Source of the DNA: Clostridia bacterium
GTDB taxonomy: Bacteria > Bacillota > Clostridia > Christensenellales > CAG-1252
Direction: 5' to 3'
DNA: 14,298 bases
NCBI GenBank assembly: GCA_017455385.1
Contig: JAFTBD010000090.1
Span: 1-14,298 of the forward strand
Position numbers and translations under genes: made by a program. Positions 6,955-14,109 of the stretch are shown here, piece by piece (the stretch's first letter is position 1; every line of letters starts with the position of its first letter). Below the pieces are notes generated by a model. The model saw only the letters and a program-made list of their open reading frames with translations. It ran no database searches and was not told where the DNA came from.

Positions 6955-7120
6955 AAAAACGGATGAACTACTTCGGCACGTTTCGCGTCCGCTCCACGGC
7001 TCAGTATGACATTTATATATTTCGCGCAGCGCACCTTAACTCCACTCTCCACTCTCCACTCTCGCGCAGCGCTCCTCTCCACACTTCACTCTCTCCTTCG
7101 GCGTCCGCAACTCCACTCTC
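6955..7120. repeat. Dispersed repeats B' and A', right flank
   Basis: 6955-6985 is the inverted match (26 of 31) to 280-310. 7001-7020 resembles 341-360 in direct orientation (15 of 20, around ATGACATT). 7038-7059 is an exact inverted match to 42-63, and 7105-7120 to 52-67. Between them, ACTCCACTCTC-type linkers alternate with tiny palindromes such as GCGCAGCGC (7063-7071). A 100-codon ORF spans 6894-7196, but it is made of this repeat sequence and resembles no protein I recognise. Confidence 0.7.
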
Positions 7121-7141
7121 GCGTTCGCTCCGTAAAGATAA

Positions 7142-7159
7142 CGTTTTTTTAAAAAAACG
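7142..7159. promoter_or_regulatory. Perfect 18-bp palindrome upstream of the his promoter
   Basis: CGTTTTTTTAAAAAAACG is a perfect palindrome whose right edge is 11 bases before the -35 hexamer at 7171. Position and symmetry suit a dimeric regulator, and the adjacent YerC is the obvious candidate. It could instead be a bent A/T-tract acting as an UP element. The G/C caps at both ends favour an operator over a simple A-tract. Confidence 0.4.
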
Positions 7160-7170
7160 GTTTGTTTTGT

Positions 7171-7199
7171 TTGACTTTCTCACTTTAGCGCGATAAAAT
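7171..7199 (+). promoter_or_regulatory. Strong sigma-A promoter of the his operon
   Basis: TTGACT (7171-7176), a 17-base spacer and TAAAAT (7194-7199) give 5 of 6 matches at each hexamer. Transcription would start near 7206, leaving a leader of about 29 bases before the yerC ATG. This is too short for a T-box or a his leader-peptide attenuator, and no T-box signature is seen. Regulation is therefore most likely by a repressor. Confidence 0.8.
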
Positions 7200-7234
7200 G
7201 TTAGAGAATAAAAACCTACGAGAGGTCTTATTAT

Positions 7235-7525
7235 ATGGATAAAATAAGAAATCAATCTATCGACAACTTAATGAAAGTCATCGCCAAGATGGATTCGGCG
7301 GAGGATTGCTACGCCTTTTTCTCCGACTTATGCACCATCAAGGAGTTGCAGGATATGGGGCAGCGTTTCGAGGCAGCCCTTATGTTGGCGAACGGCGCCA
7401 AGTATCAGGAGATCGCCGCGTCCGTCAAGACGAGCAGCGCCACCATCAGTCGCGTGAGTCGCTGCCTGTACTACGGGAACGGCGGCTATGAGAAAGCCAT
7501 CAAGCTCTTTCGGGAGGAGAAATAA
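7235..7525 (+). CDS. yerC: YerC/TrpR-family transcriptional regulator
   Basis: The protein has 96 residues, the usual YerC length. The all-helical TrpR-like fold is suggested by FFSDLCTIKELQDMGQRFEAALML (residues about 29-52), followed by the helix-turn-helix YQEIAASVKTSSATISRVSR (about 57-76), ending CLYYGNGGYEKAI, which is characteristic of YerC. It binds DNA as a dimer in the cytoplasm. Comparative genomics has linked TrpR-family regulators of this type to histidine genes in Gram-positive bacteria (named HisR there). Its place as the first gene, with its stop overlapping the next start by one base (TAATG), supports control of the his operon. The ribosome binding site is AGAGG, 9 bases upstream. 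The effector is probably histidine, but nothing in the sequence shows it. Confidence 0.9.
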   Translation: MDKIRNQSIDNLMKVIAKMDSAEDCYAFFSDLCTIKELQDMGQRFEAALMLANGAKYQEIAASVKTSSATISRVSRCLYYGNGGYEKAIKLFREEK

Positions 7526-9093
7526 TGCAGATCGACGACAAGATATTACAAGGCGGCGAGCGCACGGCATTCGCCCTGCGTAGTCTCTACAGCTCCTACG
7601 GCTACACCTACTATCGGATGAGCAAATTCGAGGAGTACGACTTCTATGCGATGAATAAGGACTTCCTCGTCTCGGACAACGTCCTGACCTTCACCGACAC
7701 CAACGGCAAGCTGATGGCGCTGAAGCCCGACGTGACCCTCTCCATTATCAAGAGCAGCCGTGACGAGGCGGGCGTGCAGAAAGTATTCTACAGCGAGAAC
7801 GTCTATCGTCCCTCGGCGAACGACTCTTTCAAGGAGATCATGCAGACGGGACTGGAATGCTTCGGCGACATCGGCATCGAGGAAGTGGCGGAGGTCATCA
7901 CCCTCGCGGTGAAAAGTCTCCGCGTGATGGGCGAAGACTGCGTGCTCGACATCTCCAATCTCGCGGTCGCGGACGCCCTTTTCGAGGCGTGCGGCGTCTC
8001 CCCCGACGACAAACGCGCCCTGTACGAGGCGATGAGCGAGAAGAACCGCGAAAAAGCGGAAGCCATCTTCGCTCGCCAAGGGGTGATGCAGGAGGTCGCC
8101 GACGCGGCGATGAACCTTCTTTGGGTCTCGGACACTCTCCCCGCCGCCATTCGGGCGATCAGGTCGTGCCCTCTCTCCGACTGCGAAGCGACGCGCGACT
8201 TCCTCGCCGTGCTGACCCTTCTCGCCGCGAGCGACGAAGCGGACAAAATGCGGGTGGATTTCTCCGTCGTGGGCGACGTGAACTATTATAACAGCATCGT
8301 CTTCAAGGGCTTCTTGAAGAATATCCCCGCCCCCGTTGTGTCGGGCGGCAGATACGACCGTTTGATGAGGAAATTCAAGCGGGACGCGGGCGCCATCGGG
8401 TTCGCCGTTTACACCGACCTTGCGGAGGAAAAGCCGCGCGAAGCAGCGGTGCCTACGGACGATTGGCTGAACGTGGCGCTCCCCAAGGGCAGACTCGGGG
8501 AGAAGGTCTATGCGATGTTCGACAAGGCGGGATTCCCCTGCCCCTCCCTCCTCGAGGAGAGCCGCAAGCTCGTCTTCGAGAACGCGGAGAAGAAGGTGCG
8601 CTATTTCTGGGTGAAGCCCTCCGACGTGGCGATCTACGTCGAGCGCGGCATCGCGGACGTCGGCGTGGCGGGGAAGGACATCCTCTTGGAATACGAGCCA
8701 GACGTCTACGAGCTCCTCGACCTCAAAAAGGGCGTATGCCGCATGGCTGTCGCCTGTCCGAAAGGCTTCACGGACGACACGACGCGCACTCTGCGCGTCG
8801 CCACCAAGTTCTCGAACGTGACTCGCGCTTTCTACCGTAGCCGCGGCAGGGACATCGACATCATCCACCTGAACGGATCCATCGAGATCGCCCCCATCCT
8901 CGGGCTGTCCGACGTCATCGTGGATATCGTGGAGACGGGAACGACCTTGCGAGAGAACAACCTCGAGGTGGCGGAGACCATCTTCCCCATCAGCGCGCGC
9001 CTCATCGCGAATAAGTCCTCAATGAAATTCAAGAAACAGACTATCGACGCCCTTTCAGGGAGCCTCGGCGCCGTGGTGGAGGAAAGCAAATGA
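7525..9093 (+). CDS. hisZG: HisZ-HisG fusion: ATP phosphoribosyltransferase
   Basis: Step 1 of histidine synthesis: PRPP plus ATP to phosphoribosyl-ATP, normally feedback-inhibited by histidine. This is one uninterrupted frame of 522 residues. Residues 1 to about 305 are HisZ, the HisRS-like regulatory subunit: KPDVTL near 67, FYSENVYR, QTGLECFGDIG, and the HisRS-type GGRYD at 274-278. Residues about 311-522 are short-form HisG: LPKGRL, DVGVAGKDILLE, RVATKFSNVTRAFY, and the PRPP loop DIVETGTTLRENN with Glu470. Short HisG lacks its own regulatory domain and normally works with a separately encoded HisZ. Here the two are joined, with only about six linker residues and no stop or internal ribosome binding site at 8430-8470. 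The HisZ part is compact compared with the roughly 390 residues of many HisZ proteins. The start follows GGAGG at 7513-7517. Confidence 0.92.
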   Translation: MQIDDKILQGGERTAFALRSLYSSYGYTYYRMSKFEEYDFYAMNKDFLVSDNVLTFTDTNGKLMALKPDVTLSIIKSSRDEAGVQKVFYSENVYRPSANDSFKEIMQTGLECFGDIGIEEVAEVITLAVKSLRVMGEDCVLDISNLAVADALFEACGVSPDDKRALYEAMSEKNREKAEAIFARQGVMQEVADAAMNLLWVSDTLPAAIRAIRSCPLSDCEATRDFLAVLTLLAASDEADKMRVDFSVVGDVNYYNSIVFKGFLKNIPAPVVSGGRYDRLMRKFKRDAGAIGFAVYTDLAEEKPREAAVPTDDWLNVALPKGRLGEKVYAMFDKAGFPCPSLLEESRKLVFENAEKKVRYFWVKPSDVAIYVERGIADVGVAGKDILLEYEPDVYELLDLKKGVCRMAVACPKGFTDDTTRTLRVATKFSNVTRAFYRSRGRDIDIIHLNGSIEIAPILGLSDVIVDIVETGTTLRENNLEVAETIFPISARLIANKSSMKFKKQTIDALSGSLGAVVEESK

Positions 9094-10364
9094 TCCGAAT
9101 CATCCGCATAAAAGACATCAAAGACCGCGCGATCCTGTCCTCACCCAAGCCGACGGACGACGTGTCGGATAAAGTCGTGGCGATCCTCAAGGACGTCAAA
9201 GAGCGCGGCGACGCCGCCCTCTGCGAATACACCGCACGCTTCGACGGTGCGACGCTGACAACGCTCCGCGTCACCGAGCAAGAGATCGCGGAAGCCCTCA
9301 AAAAGGTGCCTGCGAAATTCCTGCGTATCCTGAAGCGCTCGGCGGCGAATATCCGTCGTTTCCACCTGAAACAGCGCCGCAAAGGCTTCGAGATCCGCAG
9401 AAAGGACGGCGTCGTCCTCGGGCAGAAAGTCACCCCCATCGAGAAAGTGGGTTTATACGTCCCGGGCGGCACGGCGGCATACCCCTCCACCGTCCTGATG
9501 GATGCCATCCCCGCCAAGATCGCGGGCTGTGACAAGGTGATGATCTGCACCCCGCCGAACAGAGAAGGCAAACTCAACCCCGTCATCCTCGCGGCGGCGC
9601 ACGTCGCGGGCGTGGACGAGATCTATAAAGTGGGCGGCGCGCAGGCGATAGGCGCTCTCGCCTATGGCACCGAGACCATCCCCAAGGCGGATAAGATCGT
9701 CGGACCGGGCAATGCCTTCGTCGCGGAAGCGAAGAAGCAGGTCTTCGGCAAGGTGTCCATCGACATGATCGCGGGACCGAGCGAGATCCTCGTCGTGGCG
9801 GAAGCGGGCAGCGACTCCACCCATATCGCCGCCGACCTACTCTCCCAAGCGGAGCACGACAGGAACGCGAGCGCGGTGCTCATCACCCCTTGCGAGTCCC
9901 TTGGTAAGGCGGTCGCCGACGAGATCGAGCGCTTGCTGAAAGGTATGGCGAGAGAAGAGATCGCACGGACGTCCATCGAGAATAACGGCAAGATCATCCT
10001 GACCGAAAATATCGACGAAGCCATCACCGTCGCGAACGAGATCGCGCCCGAGCATTTGGAGCTCATCGTGACGGATCCTTTCCGCTATCTCCCCGCCGTC
10101 AAGAACGCAGGGAGCGTATTCCTCGGCGGGAATTGTCCCGAGGCGCTCGGCGACTATTATGCGGGTATGAACCACACCCTGCCCACCTGCGGCACGGCTC
10201 GCTTCTCCAGCCCGCTGTCCGTGGACGACTTCGTGAAGAAGACCCAATACGCCTATTATACGAAGGACGCGCTCGCACGCGTTGCGGACGACGTGGCGTA
10301 TTTCGCGAATAAAGAAGGACTGACGGGGCACGCGAGAAGCGCCACCATCAGAACGGAGAAATGA
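9090..10364 (+). CDS. hisD: Histidinol dehydrogenase
   Basis: Final two steps: NAD-dependent oxidation of histidinol to histidine through histidinal, Zn-dependent. It has 424 residues, full length for the family. Zn ligands expected from the E. coli enzyme are all in place: Gln253 and His256 in SQAEHD, Asp355 in GDYYAGMNHTLPT and His414 in LTGHA. The catalytic pair Glu321-His322 sits in PEHLEL. The signatures VGPGNAFVAEAKK and DMIAGPSEILVVA are also present. The start overlaps the hisZG stop by four bases (ATGA) and follows GGAGGA, so translation is probably coupled. Confidence 0.97.
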   Translation: MIRIIRIKDIKDRAILSSPKPTDDVSDKVVAILKDVKERGDAALCEYTARFDGATLTTLRVTEQEIAEALKKVPAKFLRILKRSAANIRRFHLKQRRKGFEIRRKDGVVLGQKVTPIEKVGLYVPGGTAAYPSTVLMDAIPAKIAGCDKVMICTPPNREGKLNPVILAAAHVAGVDEIYKVGGAQAIGALAYGTETIPKADKIVGPGNAFVAEAKKQVFGKVSIDMIAGPSEILVVAEAGSDSTHIAADLLSQAEHDRNASAVLITPCESLGKAVADEIERLLKGMAREEIARTSIENNGKIILTENIDEAITVANEIAPEHLELIVTDPFRYLPAVKNAGSVFLGGNCPEALGDYYAGMNHTLPTCGTARFSSPLSVDDFVKKTQYAYYTKDALARVADDVAYFANKEGLTGHARSATIRTEK

Positions 10365-10365
10365 T

Positions 10366-11430
10366 ATGAGCAAGTTTATGAGCAAGCGGCACGACGAACT
10401 GGATGCATACGTCCCGGGCGAACAGCCGCAAGATAAAAAATACGTCAAACTGAATACCAACGAGAGCCCTTTCCCGCCCTCGCCTTTCGCCCAGCGTCTC
10501 GCGCGTCAAGCGGCGGGCACGATCGAGCTTTACTGCGATCCCGAGAGCGGCGCGCTCGTAAGGATCGCGGCGGAGAAATTCGGCGTCGCCGAGGATGAGA
10601 TCATCTTCACCAACGGATCGGACGAGGTCTTGGACTTCGCTTTCGCCGCTTTCTGCGACGACAAAACGCCCGCCGTCTTCCCCGACATCACCTATGGGTT
10701 CTATCCCGTCTTCGCCACCCGAAACGGCGTCCCCTACCGCGAGATCCCCCTCAAAGAGGACCTCACCGTAAACGTCGAGGACTACTTCGGCGTCAAGGGC
10801 ACCGTCTTCATCGCGAACCCCAACGCCCCGACAGGCATCGCCCTCCCCGCCGCGGAGATCGAGAAGATCGTCAAAGCGAACCCCGATAACGTCGTGGTGG
10901 TGGACGAAGCATACGTGGACTTCGGCGGCGAAAGCGTCCTGCCGCTCATCAAGAAATACGACAACCTCTTGGTTACCGAGACCTTCTCCAAGTCGCGCTC
11001 CCTCGCGGGCGGCAGACTGGGCATGGGCTTCGCGAACAAAGCGCTCATCGCCGACATCAAGAAGATCAAGTATTCTTTCAACCCTTACAACGTGAACTCG
11101 ATGACCGCCGCGGCGGGCATCGGCGCGCTCCTCGATGAAGAATACTTCAAGGCGAACGTGGCGACCATTATAAAGACGCGCGAAAATACCGTCTTCGCCC
11201 TCGAGAAGCTCGGCTTCACCACCCTCCCGTCCAAGGCGAATTTCATCTTCGCAAAACACGCGAAAATGTCGGGTAAATGCGTATATTCCGCGTTAAAGGA
11301 TAAGGGCGTCCTCGTGCGGTATTTCGACAAAGACAGACTGAGAGACTACGTGCGCATCACGGTCGGGAGCGCGGAAGATATGCGCGTCCTTGCCGAGACG
11401 CTCGCAGACATTATAGGAGAACAAAAATGA
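10366..11430 (+). CDS. hisC: Histidinol-phosphate aminotransferase
   Basis: PLP-dependent transfer of an amino group from glutamate to imidazole-acetol phosphate, giving histidinol phosphate. It has 354 residues, a fold-type I aminotransferase of normal HisC size. Visible signatures are LNTNESPFPPSP near the N-terminus, TNGSDEVLD, NPNAPTG, DEAYVDF, and the PLP lysine Lys209 in TFSKSRSLAGGRLG. The ATG at 10366 lies one base past the hisD stop and 7 bases after GGAG. A second in-frame ATG at 10378 lacks its own good ribosome binding site. Confidence 0.96.
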   Translation: MSKFMSKRHDELDAYVPGEQPQDKKYVKLNTNESPFPPSPFAQRLARQAAGTIELYCDPESGALVRIAAEKFGVAEDEIIFTNGSDEVLDFAFAAFCDDKTPAVFPDITYGFYPVFATRNGVPYREIPLKEDLTVNVEDYFGVKGTVFIANPNAPTGIALPAAEIEKIVKANPDNVVVVDEAYVDFGGESVLPLIKKYDNLLVTETFSKSRSLAGGRLGMGFANKALIADIKKIKYSFNPYNVNSMTAAAGIGALLDEEYFKANVATIIKTRENTVFALEKLGFTTLPSKANFIFAKHAKMSGKCVYSALKDKGVLVRYFDKDRLRDYVRITVGSAEDMRVLAETLADIIGEQK

Positions 11431-12014
11431 GAAGCGCGGAGATCAAAAGGAAAACGGCGGAGACCGACATCTCCCTCACGATCGACCTCGACGGCACGGG
11501 CAAGAGCGTCATCGACACCGGTTGCGGCTTTCTGGATCATATGTTGACCCTCTTCGCCGCGCACGGCAAATTCGACCTCACCGTAAAATGCGTCGGAGAC
11601 ACCTACGTGGACTATCACCACACCACCGAGGATATCGGCATCGCCCTCGGAAATGCTTTCGCGGGTGCCCTCGGCGACAAGCGCGGCATTCGTCGCTACG
11701 GCGACACCATCCTCAACATGGACGAGGCGGTCATCATGACGTCGGTGGACTTCTCCGGCCGCTCCTACCTCGGCTATTTCGCCTCTATCCCCACCGAGAA
11801 GGTCGGCGATTTCGACACCGAGCTCGTGGAGGAATTCTGGTACGGATTCGTCCGAAACGCCTCCTGCGCCCTGCACATAAGACAACTGTCGGGCAGCAAT
11901 TCGCACCACATCATAGAAGGAATGTTCAAGTCGGCAGCACACACGCTCCGTGAAGCGGTCGCGATAGACGAACGGGCGGCGGGGGAGATCCCCTCCACCA
12001 AAGGAGTGCTGTGA
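11427..12014 (+). CDS. hisB: Imidazoleglycerol-phosphate dehydratase
   Basis: Mn-dependent dehydration of imidazoleglycerol phosphate to imidazole-acetol phosphate. It has 195 residues, the monofunctional form without the phosphatase domain found in enterobacterial HisB. Metal-binding motifs are complete: GFLDHMLTLFAAHG, DYHHTTEDIGIALG and NSHHIIEGMFKSAAHTL. The start overlaps the hisC stop by four bases (ATGA), after AGGAGA at 11415-11420. A histidinol-phosphate phosphatase must come from another gene, which is not seen in the window. Confidence 0.97.
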   Translation: MRSAEIKRKTAETDISLTIDLDGTGKSVIDTGCGFLDHMLTLFAAHGKFDLTVKCVGDTYVDYHHTTEDIGIALGNAFAGALGDKRGIRRYGDTILNMDEAVIMTSVDFSGRSYLGYFASIPTEKVGDFDTELVEEFWYGFVRNASCALHIRQLSGSNSHHIIEGMFKSAAHTLREAVAIDERAAGEIPSTKGVL

Positions 12015-12631
12015 TGACTGTCATCGTGGACTACGGCGTCGGGAACCTTTTCTCCCTCGCCTCATCCCTTAGAAAGATCGGAGAGCCCTCCCTCGTGACG
12101 TCCGACAAGACGGAGATCGAGCAAGCGGATCGCGTGATCCTCCCCGGGGTGGGCGCTTTCGCGGACGCGATGAAAAAGCTCGCGGACAGCGGTCTCGCGG
12201 ACACCCTCAAGAAAGTGGCGGCGAAGGGCGTGCCCATGATGGGCATTTGCCTCGGGATGCAGCTCTTATTCGACCGCAGTTTCGAATACGGCGAGCACCA
12301 AGGTCTCGGGCTCCTCAAGGGAGACGTGCGCCCCATCGTGACCGATCCCGCCTTGAAGATCCCCCATATGGGCTGGAACGCCCTCTCCTTCACCCGTCCG
12401 CACTCCCTCTTCCGTTTCATCAAGGAAGGGGACGCGGTGTATTTCGTGCATTCCTACCACGCGGTGGACTGCGACGAATCGGTCATCGCTCGCGCGGAAT
12501 ACGGCATCCCCGTGACCGCGGCGGTGGCGAGCGGCAACGTGATGGGGTGTCAATTCCATCCCGAGAAGAGCGGCGACGTAGGGCTGAATATTTTACGGGC
12601 TTTCGTCTCGCTGAAGGAGCGCGACCTATGA
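12014..12631 (+). CDS. hisH: Imidazole glycerol phosphate synthase, glutaminase subunit
   Basis: Releases ammonia from glutamine and channels it to HisF. It has 205 residues and is a class I glutamine amidotransferase. The nucleophile Cys79 is in GICLGMQLLFD, and His182-x-Glu184 in CQFHPEKS completes the triad. The N-terminal VIVDYGVGNLFSL is typical. Two starts are possible: GTG at 12011 and ATG at 12014. I chose ATG because AAAGGAG (12000-12006) is then 7 bases away, rather than 4. The ATG shares one base with the hisB stop (TGATG). Confidence 0.95.
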   Translation: MTVIVDYGVGNLFSLASSLRKIGEPSLVTSDKTEIEQADRVILPGVGAFADAMKKLADSGLADTLKKVAAKGVPMMGICLGMQLLFDRSFEYGEHQGLGLLKGDVRPIVTDPALKIPHMGWNALSFTRPHSLFRFIKEGDAVYFVHSYHAVDCDESVIARAEYGIPVTAAVASGNVMGCQFHPEKSGDVGLNILRAFVSLKERDL

Positions 12632-13341
12632 TACTCTTCCCCGCGATAGACCTCTCGGGCGGCGAAGCCGTGCGCCTTTATAAGGGCGACTTCGCGCAAA
12701 AAACGGTGTATTCGTCCGATCCCCTCTCGGTGGCGAAGGACTTCAAGGCAAAAGGCGCGACGCATATCCATCTCGTGGACCTCGACGGCGCCAAGTCGGG
12801 CGCGCGCACGCATTTCGACCTTATTCTTGACATCAAGCGTCAAACGGGGCTCTTCGCCGAAGTGGGCGGAGGCATCCGCACCGAAGAAGACGTGGCGGCG
12901 TACCTCAATGCGGGCATCGACCGCGTGATCCTCGGCACCGTCGCCTTACAAGACCCCACTTTCATCCCCCGTCTCCCCGCCGCATACCGCGAGAAGATCG
13001 CCGTCGGCGTGGACATCAAGGACGGTTTCGTGGCGGTGAAAGGCTGGACGGAGACCTCGCAAACGGACGTTTATACATTCTGCGACAAATTGCAAAAAGA
13101 AGGCGTGCGCACCGTCATCTGCACGGACATCGGCAGGGACGGCGCCATGCAGGGCGCGAACGGCGAGCTCTACCGCTCGCTGTCCGAGAGATTCGAGATG
13201 GACTTCGTGGCGTCGGGCGGCGTGTCCTCGATGGAGGACGTCGTCAGGCTCCGCGATATGGGGCTCTACGGCGCCATCATCGGCAAGGCGTATTACGTCG
13301 GCGCGATCGACCTCAGAGAGGCATTGGAGGTGGCGAAATGA
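12628..13341 (+). CDS. hisA: ProFAR isomerase (phosphoribosyl-formimino-AICAR-P isomerase)
   Basis: Amadori rearrangement of ProFAR to PRFAR on a (beta/alpha)8 barrel. It has 237 residues from the ATG at 12628. The frame stays open upstream to 12247, but that stretch lies within hisH in another frame; MILFPAIDLSGGEAVRLYKG is the family's normal N-terminus, and AAGGAG lies 8 bases before it. Catalytic Asp8 and Asp129 (AVGVDIKDG) are present, as are the phosphate-binding glycines GGGIRTEED and ASGGVSSMEDV. It overlaps hisH by four bases (ATGA). Confidence 0.96.
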   Translation: MILFPAIDLSGGEAVRLYKGDFAQKTVYSSDPLSVAKDFKAKGATHIHLVDLDGAKSGARTHFDLILDIKRQTGLFAEVGGGIRTEEDVAAYLNAGIDRVILGTVALQDPTFIPRLPAAYREKIAVGVDIKDGFVAVKGWTETSQTDVYTFCDKLQKEGVRTVICTDIGRDGAMQGANGELYRSLSERFEMDFVASGGVSSMEDVVRLRDMGLYGAIIGKAYYVGAIDLREALEVAK

Positions 13342-14099
13342 TCACGAAACGCATCATCCCCTGCCTGGACGTTCGCAACGGGCAGGTCGTGAAAGGCACG
13401 AACTTCGTCGGGCTCAAAGAGATCGACTCCCCCGTCGCCCTCGCGGAAGAATACAGCCGCTGTGGCGCGGACGAACTGGTCTTTTACGACATCACCGCCT
13501 CGTCGGACGGCCGCAAGATATTCACAGACATCCTCACCGAAACGGCAAGAAACGTATTCATCCCCCTCACGGTGGGCGGAGGAATTTACGAAGTAACCGA
13601 TTTCGACCGCGTCCTTAAATGCGGCGCAGACAAAGTCAGCGTCAACTCGGGCGCCATCAAGGACCCTTCCCTCATCGGGCGCGCAGCGAAACTCTACGGC
13701 AATCAATGCGTGGTGCTCTCGGTGGACGTCAAGCGCGTGAACGACAAATTCACCGTCTTCGCGAAAGGCGGACGGGAGAATACAGGTCTCGACGCCCTCG
13801 ACTGGATCAAACGCGGCATAGACGACGGCGCGGGCGAGATCGTCCTCAATTCCATCGATACCGACGGCGTCAAGAAAGGATTCGACCTCGAGATGCTCGC
13901 CGCCGTGTGTGAGATCAGCTCCGTCCCCGTCATCGCGTCGGGCGGCGCGGGCTGCATAGAGGATTTCATCACCCTCTTCCGGACGCTTCCCAAGGTGGAC
14001 GCGGGGCTCGCCGCCTCCATCTTCCACTTCGGAGAAGTGGCGATCAAGGACCTTAAAGCCGAAATGGCACGAAACAACATCCCCACAAGGATCGTATAA
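13338..14099 (+). CDS. hisF: Imidazole glycerol phosphate synthase, cyclase subunit
   Basis: Uses ammonia from HisH to convert PRFAR to imidazoleglycerol phosphate and AICAR. It has 253 residues, normal length, and is a (beta/alpha)8 barrel. Catalytic Asp11 is in KRIIPCLDV and Asp130 in LSVDVKRV. Phosphate-binding motifs TVGGGIYE and IASGGAGCIEDF are present, and FYDITAS is typical. It overlaps hisA by four bases (ATGA) and is preceded by GGAGGT. HisH and HisF, separated only by hisA, form the complex. Confidence 0.97.
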   Translation: MITKRIIPCLDVRNGQVVKGTNFVGLKEIDSPVALAEEYSRCGADELVFYDITASSDGRKIFTDILTETARNVFIPLTVGGGIYEVTDFDRVLKCGADKVSVNSGAIKDPSLIGRAAKLYGNQCVVLSVDVKRVNDKFTVFAKGGRENTGLDALDWIKRGIDDGAGEIVLNSIDTDGVKKGFDLEMLAAVCEISSVPVIASGGAGCIEDFITLFRTLPKVDAGLAASIFHFGEVAIKDLKAEMARNNIPTRIV

Positions 14100-14109
14100 G
14101 GAGATAATT

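Noticed and set aside
6894..7196. 100-codon open frame before the his promoter
   Set aside because: It consists of dispersed repeats, runs into the promoter and palindrome, and its Ser/Pro/Leu-rich translation resembles no known protein.
7200..7234. T-box or his leader-peptide attenuator ahead of the his operon
   Set aside because: The leader from the predicted start is about 29 bases. There is no T-box sequence, no terminator/antiterminator pair and no His-rich leader ORF.
7546..8868. 440-codon minus-strand open frame opposite hisZG
   Set aside because: It lies antisense to a strongly conserved enzyme gene and its translation has no recognisable features.
12247..12627. N-terminal extension of the hisA frame
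   Set aside because: The extension lies inside hisH in another frame, has Arg/Pro-rich shadow composition, and the ATG at 12628 gives the normal HisA N-terminus with a good ribosome binding site.
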